From assembly GCF_000411255.1 (NCBI RefSeq), contig NZ_KE150412.1, positions 2,280,310 to 2,344,309 on the forward strand: a stretch of 64,000 nucleotides of DNA, read 5' to 3'. This DNA is from Paenibacillus sp. HGH0039 (lineage in GTDB: Bacteria; Bacillota; Bacilli; Paenibacillales; NBRC-103111). Each line of letters starts with the position of its first letter. Within the stretch, counting starts at the first letter, position 1. This document shows positions 1 through 9,324 of the stretch, piece after piece. The position numbers and the translations under genes are program-made. Below the pieces are notes generated by a model. That model saw only the letters and a program-made list of their open reading frames with translations. It made no database searches and was not told where the DNA came from.

Positions 1-435
<435 letters not shown>

Positions 436-461
436 ACTTCTTTCCTTCTCTACGCAAAACC

Positions 462-493
462 AGGCAAGCTGCATAAAATGCGGCTTGCCTTTT
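462..493 (+). terminator. Intrinsic terminator after ywmB-like gene
   Basis: AGGCAAG (462-468) pairs with CTTGCCT (484-490), the stem extends inward through CTGCA/TGCGG, and a T run follows. It sits about 30 nt after the stop codon. The rest of 494-818 shows no gene, only a ribosome binding site ahead of the next one. Confidence 0.8.
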
Positions 494-818
494 ACCGAAC
501 CGCACCGTATATGCAACCTGCGGCTCCTTTTACACACCAATCCTTTAAATCCAATACCGGAAAAAACTTTTTTCGAAAATCGGCGTCTAACTAGTTGGAA
601 TCCGTTTAAATAAACTTACAGACAAGTGGTACAAGGTACGTAGTAAGTGGCAAGCAGTAAATGCACAGCGGTTGCCCAAGAATCATAAGCGCATTTTATA
701 CACGAACGGATCGCAGTCACATCCTCATCAATGGCGCTTGCTCACACATCTGATCGTTCACGGTTTAATTCCCAACTTTATTGAAATCGCTTACAATTAG
801 AATCCGGGAGGCGGTACA

Positions 819-1376
819 ATGACACTGCGTTTTTTTCAATGGTTCGGTAAATGGAGTTTTCCGGAAGGTTTCGGACGTAGATTAACAGCAGGCCTGATCA
901 TCACGGCCGTCCTTGTCTCCCTGGTGTTAAGCGCGCTGCTAAACAGGCTCGTGCCGGGTTCCATGACTTACGGCGACCTGATGACCCGCTCGCAGCCCGC
1001 CTCTTTTTATCTGCCTGATGAAAATTTCACTTACCGTGACCAGGGTGTCATTGAATCGTTTACCCGCCTGGCCCTTACCAAGCAAGCTTTGCGGAAAGAA
1101 GAAGCCACCTCCGCCTTTATTCCCGGCAAGGAGCCTCTCCGGCTTTCTTATGAAAATTCCAAAGGCCGGGTTATTCTCGTCGATGCGGACGGCCGGATTT
1201 ATACGCCGGTATCCAAAGCGGAGCTCCGCAACGAGTCCAGGCTGCATTGGCTCTGGTGGAAGCTGGATACCGGCCGCTCGTCCTACCTGTATTACGTAAC
1301 CGAGCCTGACGCGGCTGTAGCCCGGCTGGCCGAACAGATCAAAAATTCGGCTCCGGCATTGGGAGCGGCGGGCTGA
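819..1376 (+). CDS. Membrane-anchored hypothetical protein
   Basis: This is a 185-residue protein that I do not recognise. Residues about 24-44 form one hydrophobic segment (LTAGLIITAVLVSLVLSALL) after a basic, aromatic N-terminus, so it looks like a single-pass membrane protein with about 140 residues outside. The outer part contains a beta-hairpin-like stretch, KGRVILVDADGRIYTPVSK, reminiscent of a sensor or beta-propeller strand but too short to assign. The start is supported by GGGAGGCGG about 7 nt upstream of the ATG. It converges on the minus-strand operon that ends at 1547. No function can be proposed. Confidence 0.7.
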   Translation: MTLRFFQWFGKWSFPEGFGRRLTAGLIITAVLVSLVLSALLNRLVPGSMTYGDLMTRSQPASFYLPDENFTYRDQGVIESFTRLALTKQALRKEEATSAFIPGKEPLRLSYENSKGRVILVDADGRIYTPVSKAELRNESRLHWLWWKLDTGRSSYLYYVTEPDAAVARLAEQIKNSAPALGAAG

Positions 1377-1546
1377 ACCCTTAGCATCATACCCTGCCAA
1401 GAACGTTGTTCTTTGCTCCTCGCCCAAGCCCTTTGTTTGCCCGCTGCTTTTTTCCACATCGCACGGCTATCCCGGCCCCTTGCAGAAACCCGGCTTTCCG
1501 GTATGCGCCGCATCCGGTTCCGCCGGTTCTCTCCCCGGGGCTTTTT

Positions 1547-2590
1547 TCAACTTTCGAGCAGTGCAATCAACTTTTGCAGAAGTGCAGGCTCTTCGTCCCG
1601 GAATTGGTTGAACCGGAGTCTTAACCGTTCAAACACTTCTTTATCCTCGCGGATTTCATGTCGAATGTACTGGTCCCTCAGCTTCATCGCTCTCTTAGCC
1701 AGATCCTTATAGCCTTCCGCAAGTTCCTCGTCATACGGAATGATCCCCTCATTCACCAGATATTCGATTCGCTCGCTCATCATTTTTTTATGCTCCCACA
1801 GGAGATGAAGGTGCCTCACGTCGTTGCGCATTCCCAGCCGGGGATCGTTTTGCTCTACGGCGTCATAGTACATCTGCAAATAGTCGTATACCTTGATTCC
1901 GAAAGCTTCATTCTCGTCCGGATTGTAATTGATCCGGTTTAAACGGGTCTCCCCGTTCAGGTAATCGCGCAATTGGTCGATCACGGCCGTCTTGTCGAAA
2001 GGATAGTGGAATTCCGCCTCGTATTTGTAGAAATACGTATGGTGATCGGCTGTTTGCTCCTCCTTCAGCAGCTTTTTCATGGAATTTACGGCATCGAGAA
2101 ACTCTTCGAAAGATATCTCCAAATTGCGGTATACTCCCGTAAAGTCGAACATGGAGACATAAAAGATCCGTTCTTCCCAATTGAAGCCGTACAGAAAAAG
2201 GTGATGGGGAAACGGCTCCTGCTGATAGCAAGCCGCCGGCGACAGCCTGGACTCGTCCAAAAAAACGATACAATAATACCCGTTGCGGATCTGATCCGCA
2301 AAAAATTTCGGCCAGTCATCCAGCGCCAGATTTTCCAGCATCATATAATTGACAGTGCATGTGAGCAGAAACGGGTTGTTGAAATTCAGCTCATTGGGCT
2401 CGCCCCGGAAAAAGTCGACATAGCACTGCCTGCCGTCCTCCAAAAATTTCTTTGTGCAGGATAACTGGACAAAATTGCTGTAGAACCAGGGAGTCGTTTC
2501 TTCATGTCCGCTGGTAATGGAGAGTGTGTAGCCCCACCGCAAAAAACCTTTAAGTGGCGGATTCGATAACGGAAGCTGAACGGTGTTCAT
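1547..2590 (-). CDS. BtrH-like / papain-like-fold protein, last gene of the biosynthetic operon
   Basis: A 347-residue soluble protein. The segment at about 85-175 (LDDWPKFFADQIRNGYYCIV, then an HHLFLYGFN motif and a beta-rich FYVSMFDFTGVYRNLEISFEEF) resembles proteins related to the butirosin BtrH N-terminal domain, which have a papain-like fold. BtrH itself moves an amino-acyl group from a carrier protein onto an aminoglycoside. The C-terminal 130 residues are charged and helical and not assignable. The expected N-terminal Cys nucleophile motif is not obvious, so the catalytic role is an inference drawn mainly from the ACP and ATP-grasp genes in the same operon. The start overlaps the upstream GH3 gene by 41 nt and has AAGGGGAG as ribosome binding site. 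Confidence 0.5.
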   Translation of the reverse strand: MNTVQLPLSNPPLKGFLRWGYTLSITSGHEETTPWFYSNFVQLSCTKKFLEDGRQCYVDFFRGEPNELNFNNPFLLTCTVNYMMLENLALDDWPKFFADQIRNGYYCIVFLDESRLSPAACYQQEPFPHHLFLYGFNWEERIFYVSMFDFTGVYRNLEISFEEFLDAVNSMKKLLKEEQTADHHTYFYKYEAEFHYPFDKTAVIDQLRDYLNGETRLNRINYNPDENEAFGIKVYDYLQMYYDAVEQNDPRLGMRNDVRHLHLLWEHKKMMSERIEYLVNEGIIPYDEELAEGYKDLAKRAMKLRDQYIRHEIREDKEVFERLRLRFNQFRDEEPALLQKLIALLES

Positions 2591-4208
2591 CTGATTCTCC
2601 CCTTTCTGAGATGTAAACCGGAATGGTGACCGGCAGAGTTCCGGCAGGCTCCGCCGTGCCCGTCAGAACACGGGCCAGGGCCTGCAGGGTATGCGGATGG
2701 TGCTCGTAGCAGGCCAGGAAGCCTTTGGCCTCCGGGAATGCCGCAAGATCGACGGGATTGCGCAGGGAAACCGGGATGACTTTGGCGCCTCCCTCCAGCA
2801 GTTTGCGGACCAATGCGGGCTGTCCCGGATTAGAAGCCGTGTGGAAAATACCGGCGATGATCTGCCCGTATCGCTGCGCTTCGGAAGCCAAGGCCGCAAT
2901 CTCATCCGGATCCGGGCTGGTCCCGTACACGCGCTCCGTGAGCTTCGCCCCGATAAAAGGGCGCAGGAAGCCGGCCAGGGTAGCATCGTGTACCGGCTCG
3001 TCTTCGGATTTGCAGGCGGCCGAGATTTGCGGCCAGAGCACCAGCGTGTCGACGTCCGGAGACAGCCTGCAGAAATCCGGTTCACGGTTGACGGCCGTGA
3101 TGCTTTCTTCACGGAGCCGCTCTATCGTCCGCAGCGTCTGCGGATTCTCCAGCAGAAGCCGCGCTTCTTCCCAGTTGCGCTCCCGCAGCTCTCCGATGCG
3201 GCGCTTCTTCAGGCGAAGAATACGCTCCACGGAAGCGTCGATCCGCTCCTCCGGCAGGCGCCCGTCCGCCACGGCGCGCTCAAGAGCCGCCACCGCCTCC
3301 AGCTGGCTTGCGTACGTGTGGCTGACGAGCAGCAGATCCGCTCCCGCCAGCATGGCCCGGACGACGGCCTCGCCTACGCCGATTCCCTGCGTCACCGCGT
3401 CCATTTCCATGCAATCGGTCACGATGAGCCCGTCGAAGCCCAGCTCCTCCCGCAGCAGTCCCGTCAGGACTTCCCGGGAGAGAGTGGCAGGAACAGGCTC
3501 TCCGCCGCTGAGCAGCGGAATTCCGACGTGGGCCGTCATAACGGCTTCGGCCCCGGTCAGGGCTGCCCGCCGGAACGGCACAAGCTCCACCGACCGAAGC
3601 CGTTCGAGGGAATGCCTCACGACCGGCAGCTCGGCATGGGAATCCGTCTCCGTATCGCCGTGCCCGGGAAAATGCTTGATGACGGAGGCGATCCCTCCGT
3701 CCTGAAAGCCGATCATGGCGGCGATCCCCAGCTCGGAGACCAATTCGGCGTCGTCTCCGAACGAGCGGACGTCAATGATCGGATTTCGCGGATTGACGTT
3801 GATGTCCACCACCGGCGCGAAATTCATATTGATGCCCAGCGCCTTCAGCTCTTCCGCCGTCCCCTTGGCGGCTTCGTAAAGCAGCCCGGGATTGCGCGCA
3901 GCTCCCAGCCCCATCGCCGCGGGCAGCTGCGCGATCCCCTGCCTTACCCGGACCACCATGCCGCCCTCCTGGTCCGTCCCGATCCACAGCGGAATGCCGG
4001 TCGCGGCCACAGCCATCCGCTGAAGTTCCTCCGTTAAAGCGAATGCCTGCCCGGGGTTGTCCAGATTGCGGGAAAAGAACACGACGCCACCGACGAAATG
4101 GTTCTGCAAAAGGTCCCGGATATTCATATCGGGCGTAAAGCCCTCGAAGCCGGCCATCAACAGTTGGCCGATTTTCTCCTTCAACGTAAGCTCGCTACAC
4201 GCTTTCAT
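2550..4208 (-). CDS. nagZ: GH3 beta-N-acetylhexosaminidase (NagZ type)
   Basis: A 552-residue glycoside hydrolase family 3 enzyme. NagZ-type enzymes remove N-acetylglucosamine from muropeptides or related glycosides. Residues 178-191 read KHFPGHGDTETDSH, the NagZ signature whose Asp189-His191 pair is the general acid/base. VTDCMEMDAV places the nucleophile at Asp265. A second, smaller alpha/beta domain follows (about 370-535), as in Gram-positive two-domain members. There is no signal peptide, so it is cytoplasmic. The ATG has AGGGGG upstream and lies 18 nt after the dehydrogenase stop. Its place in a carrier-protein operon suggests it may trim a sugar from an intermediate or cell-wall substrate rather than act only in recycling; that is inference. 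Confidence 0.88.
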   Translation of the reverse strand: MKACSELTLKEKIGQLLMAGFEGFTPDMNIRDLLQNHFVGGVVFFSRNLDNPGQAFALTEELQRMAVAATGIPLWIGTDQEGGMVVRVRQGIAQLPAAMGLGAARNPGLLYEAAKGTAEELKALGINMNFAPVVDINVNPRNPIIDVRSFGDDAELVSELGIAAMIGFQDGGIASVIKHFPGHGDTETDSHAELPVVRHSLERLRSVELVPFRRAALTGAEAVMTAHVGIPLLSGGEPVPATLSREVLTGLLREELGFDGLIVTDCMEMDAVTQGIGVGEAVVRAMLAGADLLLVSHTYASQLEAVAALERAVADGRLPEERIDASVERILRLKKRRIGELRERNWEEARLLLENPQTLRTIERLREESITAVNREPDFCRLSPDVDTLVLWPQISAACKSEDEPVHDATLAGFLRPFIGAKLTERVYGTSPDPDEIAALASEAQRYGQIIAGIFHTASNPGQPALVRKLLEGGAKVIPVSLRNPVDLAAFPEAKGFLACYEHHPHTLQALARVLTGTAEPAGTLPVTIPVYISERGESDEHRSASVIESAT

Positions 4209-4226
4209 TCGTATCCCCCTCTGCCG

Positions 4227-5252
4227 TTACACTTGCGTCCAATCGAATATAACGCCCATGGAATCTGACTTTCGCCCGGCGAGCCGGGAATACACCGATA
4301 CGGCTTCGAGCGGGCTTACTTTCTCGCTAACGAGACTTGCGACGTCCAGTTTTTCGCGACGGATGGATTCGAAGATGAATCCGTTCATGTCCGCTTCCGT
4401 CCACCCTTTAAAACCTTCCATCATCCGCCCGTGAATCCCCAGTATGCTGACCGAATTAAAGACGACTTTCGGCCCGATCGTCTGTTTCGAAGGCTCCGTC
4501 GAATCGCCCAGCAGGATCACTTTTCCGAGATCCCGGGTGAGTTGGGTACAGTGCGGCAGTACGGCATAGGAGCCCGTAATATCGTACACCGTGTCAAGCA
4601 TTCTGCCTCCGGTGAGCTCTTCTATCGGTCCGAACGCATCAGCCACCGGAAGATTCAGCAGATCGGTCGCTCCGTTTCGGCGGGCTTGATCCAGACGGGA
4701 GCTCTCCGGCGCAATCGCGATAATTTGGCGCGCACCGCTCGAATTCAGATACTGGACCACGAGCTGGCCGATAAGACCGAGCCCGACGACGCCCACTCTT
4801 TCGCCGAATGCGGGCTCGGCGCGCAGGATACCCAGCAGGGCGACCTTGGCGATCTGCGTAAAAACCGCCTCTTCATCACGGACCGTATCGGGAATAAGCG
4901 CCGCTTCCCGGTAATCGGCCAAGAAGTACTGGCGGTGTCCGGCGGGGCAGATGATCCTGTCGCCGGCCCGGATTCCTTCTACCCCGCTGCCCGTCTGCAG
5001 CACTTCCGCCGCCATGGAGTATCCCGGATAGAACGGATAACGGACCCACGATGACCAGACCGTCCCCTCGTCGAAGCTCCCTTTCAGACAGGCTAGTTCC
5101 GTTCCCGTACTGATCAGCGACTTTTTGGCCGCACATAAAATTTGTCCCGGTCCCGGCTCGGGCACCTTTTCCTCTATGAGCTCGATCCGGCCCGGTTCCT
5201 GAAATACGCAGTTTAACGAGGTGTATCCCTCGCTTGTCGCAACATCCGGCAT
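4227..5252 (-). CDS. MDR-superfamily (zinc-alcohol-dehydrogenase-like) oxidoreductase
   Basis: A 341-residue medium-chain dehydrogenase/reductase. A GroES-like half (about 12-145) is followed by a Rossmann half with GVVGLGLIGQ (about 154-163) as NAD(P)-binding loop. The usual catalytic-zinc Cys position reads STGTE (49-53), and the CxxCxxC structural-zinc lobe is absent near 95-120, so it is probably not a classical zinc ADH. It is closer in outline to BchC-like and sugar-linked MDR proteins. The likely reaction is oxidation of a sugar or cyclitol hydroxyl, but the substrate is unknown. A 230-nt gap holding a palindrome and a possible -10 box precedes it, so it may also be transcribed from its own promoter. 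Confidence 0.8.
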   Translation of the reverse strand: MPDVATSEGYTSLNCVFQEPGRIELIEEKVPEPGPGQILCAAKKSLISTGTELACLKGSFDEGTVWSSWVRYPFYPGYSMAAEVLQTGSGVEGIRAGDRIICPAGHRQYFLADYREAALIPDTVRDEEAVFTQIAKVALLGILRAEPAFGERVGVVGLGLIGQLVVQYLNSSGARQIIAIAPESSRLDQARRNGATDLLNLPVADAFGPIEELTGGRMLDTVYDITGSYAVLPHCTQLTRDLGKVILLGDSTEPSKQTIGPKVVFNSVSILGIHGRMMEGFKGWTEADMNGFIFESIRREKLDVASLVSEKVSPLEAVSVYSRLAGRKSDSMGVIFDWTQV

Positions 5253-5284
5253 GCATTGGCACTTCCTTTTTTAAGTATAGGATG

Positions 5285-5299
5285 GGAATTCAGAATTCC
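5285..5299. promoter_or_regulatory. 15-nt perfect palindrome upstream of the MDR gene
   Basis: GGAATTC-A-GAATTCC is an exact inverted repeat. On the minus strand it lies between a weak TTCAAG and a TATACT hexamer (spacing 19), just upstream of the dehydrogenase start. This looks like an operator in a weak internal promoter. The rest of the 5253-5482 gap shows nothing else recognisable. Confidence 0.35.
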
Positions 5300-5482
5300 T
5301 TGAAGTACTTTTCCGCGGGAAGCTCCCTCGGTAGACCCGGCACGGGGCCGCAGCTCCAAACACAGAGCGCCGGCTCAGGCACGAACGCTAGTTCAAACTC
5401 AGGGCAGCAGTTCCAGGCAGGAAGCAGCCTTCACGCATCTGCCGGCCCGGTCGCTTGTCAGGACCGCAAAGCCGGAGCCGTC

Positions 5483-6286
5483 TTAGCTGCTCGCGCTGCT
5501 GTACCCCCTTACGGCCTGTTTCCAGAGCAGCCGTACGACAGCGAAAAGCAGTAGCGATCCAACCAGCGCCAGTCCCGCATACAGCCAGCTGAGCTGCCCG
5601 AGCAGGAACATCGGGCCGAAATTGGTAATAAGGAACAGAGGAATAACGAAGGTGCCGATCCGGCGGACCCAAGCCGGGTAAATAGCCATCGGAAAATTGT
5701 TGGCGTCCCAGACGGAATGGGCGATTTCCGATACGGAGCCCGTCTGGACGAACCAGAACGAAAGCAGCGCCGGAATAATCATCAGGCAGTACGTGATGAC
5801 AACGGAAACGACAAGCAGCAGGGCGAATCCCGCAAGCTGCACGAATGTCAGCGGAATATCCATGGCGTGCCAGCCGATACCGACCATGACGAACCCGACC
5901 AGAATGTCGGGGATCGGAAGCGCCAGATCCACATAACGCAGGGAAGCCATGAACTGGAGGGAAACCGGCTTCGTCAGCATGAGATCAAGCGAGCCGTCCT
6001 TGATATACTCGGGAATTTTCATGAAATTTGTAAAAAACAGGCCGACATAAATTCCGGTCGCCACAGTATGCATGCCAATAAATAGCAGCAGCCCTTCGGG
6101 CGGTATCCCGTCCACGTGAAGGTCGGTGCGGAACACGACGAGCACATACAGCAGCTTGGCGAGCAGGTAGACGGATTCGACCAGCAGGCTCATGATAAAA
6201 TTGCCCCGGAACTCCATCTGGGCGATGAGGCAGTTTTTAATGAACATGCCGTACAGGAGCGCGTATTTTCTCGCGATTTTAAACAT
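5483..6286 (-). CDS. ABC-2 type permease (second subunit of exporter)
   Basis: A 267-residue membrane protein with about six hydrophobic segments and an amphipathic N-terminus (FKIARKYALLYGMFIKNCLI). The pattern, including YIKDGSLDLMLTKPVSLQFMAS after the second segment, matches the ABC-2 permeases of the COG3694 kind, which pair with a COG4587-like permease and a COG4586-like ATPase. It should form the membrane channel together with the gene just upstream, whose stop lies 12 nt before this start. The cargo is unknown; context suggests the product of this operon. Confidence 0.8.
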   Translation of the reverse strand: MFKIARKYALLYGMFIKNCLIAQMEFRGNFIMSLLVESVYLLAKLLYVLVVFRTDLHVDGIPPEGLLLFIGMHTVATGIYVGLFFTNFMKIPEYIKDGSLDLMLTKPVSLQFMASLRYVDLALPIPDILVGFVMVGIGWHAMDIPLTFVQLAGFALLLVVSVVITYCLMIIPALLSFWFVQTGSVSEIAHSVWDANNFPMAIYPAWVRRIGTFVIPLFLITNFGPMFLLGQLSWLYAGLALVGSLLLFAVVRLLWKQAVRGYSSASS

Positions 6287-6298
6287 ATGGAACGTACG

Positions 6299-7108
6299 CT
6301 ACCCCCCAACCGCCGAATATTTCTTCATGGATACGCGCCACGTCAGGCGGGAAAGCCAGAAGAACAGCAGAATCCACCCGCACTGGATCAGCAGCCCCTG
6401 GTACATGGCCGCCGCTTCCGTCTTGCCGCTGAGGACATTGACCGGAAAATAAATCGTATACGGGAACGGCGTGTACTGAAGCGCCTTCACAACCGTTTCC
6501 CCGAAAATCTCCAAAGGAAACATGCCCCCACTCAAAATATTGACAAGCAGACTTGTAATGACGAAAAAATACGAGATTTCATGCAAGTAAAACGCGCTCG
6601 CGCAGATGCAATAAGCGATCAGGAAGTTGAGCAGAAGCGCTCCGAGCAGCGTGAAGGCAAACAAGATCAGCCGTACGGCCTCCACATCCAGCACTTCCCT
6701 TGCCGCCGAAATCCAGATAATCCCGATAAGCAGAATCGCCGTAATTCCGTAATAAATCGCCTTCTGTCCGAAGAAGGACACCAGCCGGTAACCGAAGTAA
6801 CTCACCGGTTTGATCAAATATTTGTTAAGGCCGCCGTTTTTGATATCGTCGGCAATCTGGTGCTCGAACTGGGTAGCGATCAGCTTGGACACCAGCCCCG
6901 CCAAAATGGTGTACAAAATAATTTGACCGTACGAGTACGAGAACAGCGCCGTCTGGCCGGAATGCCGGTACACCGCCGTCCAAATGAAATACTGGACAAG
7001 GATCGGAAAAGCGGCTCCCAGCAGACCGAGAAAGAAGTGAAACCGGTATTCCATCGAATGCTGGACGCCCATCGAAAAAACCGCCAAGTACAATTTGCGT
7101 CTGTTCAT
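6299..7108 (-). CDS. ABC-2 type permease (first subunit of exporter)
   Basis: A 269-residue permease with about six membrane segments. IADDIKNGGLNKYLIKPVSY (about 85-104) corresponds to the conserved cytoplasmic motif shared with its partner at 5483-6286 (KDGSLDLMLTKPVS). Its ATG overlaps the stop of the ATPase gene by 4 nt (ATGA), showing translational coupling. The two permeases and the ATPase make a complete heteromeric exporter of the uncharacterised COG4586/4587/3694 type. Confidence 0.82.
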   Translation of the reverse strand: MNRRKLYLAVFSMGVQHSMEYRFHFFLGLLGAAFPILVQYFIWTAVYRHSGQTALFSYSYGQIILYTILAGLVSKLIATQFEHQIADDIKNGGLNKYLIKPVSYFGYRLVSFFGQKAIYYGITAILLIGIIWISAAREVLDVEAVRLILFAFTLLGALLLNFLIAYCICASAFYLHEISYFFVITSLLVNILSGGMFPLEIFGETVVKALQYTPFPYTIYFPVNVLSGKTEAAAMYQGLLIQCGWILLFFWLSRLTWRVSMKKYSAVGG

Positions 7109-8088
7109 CCGGCGGATTCCTTGCGGTAGAGCATCGAAATGCTTTCCTCGATCGGCACGTCTTCGATCGTCCAGTCGACGATCGGGAACGCATCGAGCAC
7201 GGCGCGAGACACTTCCTTCAAGCGGTGCTTCGGCAGCTCCAGAACGGCATTGTAGCCGTCTCCGCTGACGATTTTGCCGAACTTGGCCAACCGATGCTCG
7301 GCAACGGGCTCGGAGAACTGCAGCCGGATAATCTTCTGCTCGCCGAAAAGATCATTGATCTTGTGGAGGTCCCCGTCATACAGCAGACTTCCTTCGTTAA
7401 TGATGATCGTCCGCTTGCACAGATCCTCCACATCCTTCATGTAGTGGCTCGTCAGCAGGATCGTCGCGCCGAACTGCTCATTGTAATATTTCAGAAATTC
7501 CCTGACCTTCTTCTGGGAAGGAAAATCGAGGCCGATCGTCGGCTCGTCGAGATAAAGCAGCCGGGGCCGGTGGATAAGAGCGGCGATCAGCTCCATTTTC
7601 ATCCGTTCGCCCAAGGATAACCGGCGCACCTGCACGTTCAGAAGCTCCTGAACATCCAGCATTTCCGATAACTCGGCGAGGCTCCGGCGGTAAAGATCGT
7701 CGTCCACGTCATAGATACATTTGTTCAGATAAATCGACTCGCTTGCGGGAAGATCCCACCAAAGCTGGTTTTTCTGGCCCATCACGATGGAAAAAAGCCG
7801 TTTGAACTCGTTTTTCCTCTCCCACGGCACATAGCCGAGCACGTCGGCTTCCCCGCCGGTGGGATACAGAATGCCCGACAGCATTTTGAGCGTCGTGGTT
7901 TTACCCGCCCCGTTGGGCCCGAGAAATCCGACGCACTCGCCGGGGCCGATGTCGAAGGAAACGGATTTTACCGCTTCCTTCACCAGCGACTTGCGGGCGA
8001 ATAAATTTTTCAGCGAATTTTTAAGCCCGGCTTCTTTCCGGTAATACACGAACGATTTGTGCAGCTCCCGCACACGGATGAAGTCCAT
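7105..8088 (-). CDS. ABC transporter ATP-binding protein of the exporter
   Basis: A 327-residue nucleotide-binding subunit. Walker A is GPNGAGKTT (Lys63), the signature is LSLGERMKM in place of LSGGQ, Walker B is LLYLDEPTIGLD, and an H-loop is present in LTSHYMKDVE. The long N-terminal lead-in before Walker A (KSLKNLFARK-type, basic) and the C-terminal 90-residue extension are typical of the COG4586 group. It powers the two permeases that follow. The start at 8088 lies about 60 nt downstream of the radical SAM stop. Confidence 0.9.
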   Translation of the reverse strand: MDFIRVRELHKSFVYYRKEAGLKNSLKNLFARKSLVKEAVKSVSFDIGPGECVGFLGPNGAGKTTTLKMLSGILYPTGGEADVLGYVPWERKNEFKRLFSIVMGQKNQLWWDLPASESIYLNKCIYDVDDDLYRRSLAELSEMLDVQELLNVQVRRLSLGERMKMELIAALIHRPRLLYLDEPTIGLDFPSQKKVREFLKYYNEQFGATILLTSHYMKDVEDLCKRTIIINEGSLLYDGDLHKINDLFGEQKIIRLQFSEPVAEHRLAKFGKIVSGDGYNAVLELPKHRLKEVSRAVLDAFPIVDWTIEDVPIEESISMLYRKESAG

Positions 8089-8148
8089 CCCTGCCCCTCC
8101 TGAACGATTGCCTGTTTTGCCTGATTGGGCGGCATAAAGTTTAAACGC

Positions 8149-9324
8149 TTAAATCCCGTTGTTATAAAGCAGCACGCATTTGGAGCAAATCGGCATCAGA
8201 CCGCAGGCCAGAACTTCGCGCTGCTTGCGGAGATCATCGCCGTGGAAAATGTCCGCCACGCTTTCTTCATTCAAGTTGCCCACGCTGAATTCCGGGAAAA
8301 ATTTGCACGGATTCACTTTGCCGTCCGGCATAACGTCCATCCGGTTGGAGATCGAAAAGCACTTAGTCCGTTTCATGGCCGGCTTCTCGCTGCCCCGGAT
8401 AAAGTCTTCCACTTCCTCGGGCTCCAGAGCGGGCTGGTAACGGACACGAACATTCCATACCCGGGAATTGACGCGGTTCAGTTCATCGATCAGCGTGTCG
8501 TAATTGTCGGGCGAGATGTGGAACGTGAACGAATGCCAGCTGTTCTTGTGGCCTTCTTCGAAACGGGCGGCCAAGTGCGGGAAATGGGCATCGAAGTAGG
8601 TGTCCATTTTCTCCGCCGTATCGGTGGGGATGTACCAAGGGAAACAGAAGTAGACGGAATCGACGCCCATTTCTTCGAAGTATTCCATAAAGCTGTACAA
8701 CTGGCTGACCATCTGGTCGTTTACGGTCAAGGCTACGGAAACCTTGCCTTTGTACACGCCCTGTTTTTGCAAATCCAGAAGGAGCTGGACGGCGTGAATC
8801 ACTTTCTTGAACGTGCCTTTGCCCCGGATCGCGTCATTCTCCTTCTCGAAGCCTTCCAGGCTGACCAGCATGACGAGATTTTCCGACATTTTCAGAATAG
8901 AATCCAGCTTCTGCTCAATGAGAATCGCATTCGTGCAAATGGTCGTGTACCGGTCTTCTTTGGCCAGCAGTTCCGCCAGCTCATCGAACTTGGAGTAGAA
9001 TAGCGGCTCCCCGCCCCACAGGAACACTCGGGATTTGCGTTCTCTCGTTTCGGCCAGAAGCTTCTCCACGACGGGAATCTCGATTTCATCGTTCTTCACT
9101 TCTTTGGCAAAGCCGTGATGGAAGCCGTCCGGGTTCCATTCGAAGCAGTGTTTGCAGCGCAGGTTACAGCCGTTATTGAGCTTGATTCCGATCTCGTAAG
9201 GCACGGGGGCCGCATAAGCCGGATCTTCCCTGCGCTTCCTTCCCGTTTCCGCCAGCGGAACCAGGGTTCTTTTCATATTACGGAACGTAAGTTGGTCAAA
9301 CGTAACTGCTGTTTTCGGCTGCAT
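8149..9324 (-). CDS. Radical SAM / SPASM-type enzyme
   Basis: A 391-residue protein. The radical SAM cluster motif CNLRCKHC gives Cys53, Cys57 and Cys60. FLWGGEPL is the GGE motif that binds the SAM amino group. The C-terminus has a Cys-rich segment (NPCKFFPEF, then CGLMPICSKC) fitting a SPASM or twitch auxiliary 4Fe-4S site. Such enzymes modify peptides or small molecules by radical chemistry; the substrate here is unknown. I chose the ATG at 9324 over an upstream in-frame start at 9507 because AGGAGG lies 6 nt before it and the extra 61 residues look non-coding. The start overlaps the glycosyltransferase gene by 29 nt. Confidence 0.9.
   Translation of the reverse strand: MQPKTAVTFDQLTFRNMKRTLVPLAETGRKRREDPAYAAPVPYEIGIKLNNGCNLRCKHCFEWNPDGFHHGFAKEVKNDEIEIPVVEKLLAETRERKSRVFLWGGEPLFYSKFDELAELLAKEDRYTTICTNAILIEQKLDSILKMSENLVMLVSLEGFEKENDAIRGKGTFKKVIHAVQLLLDLQKQGVYKGKVSVALTVNDQMVSQLYSFMEYFEEMGVDSVYFCFPWYIPTDTAEKMDTYFDAHFPHLAARFEEGHKNSWHSFTFHISPDNYDTLIDELNRVNSRVWNVRVRYQPALEPEEVEDFIRGSEKPAMKRTKCFSISNRMDVMPDGKVNPCKFFPEFSVGNLNEESVADIFHGDDLRKQREVLACGLMPICSKCVLLYNNGI

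Noticed and set aside
2691-4037. Long plus-strand ORF of 448 codons opposite the GH3 gene
   Set aside because: It is the GC-rich antisense shadow of a clearly conserved glycosidase; its translation is Arg/His/Gln-rich with no recognisable motif and no ribosome binding site.
6116-7129. Plus-strand ORF of 337 codons across the two ABC-2 permeases
   Set aside because: Spans two real minus-strand genes, rich in Arg, Gln and His, typical of the reverse strand of membrane-protein genes.
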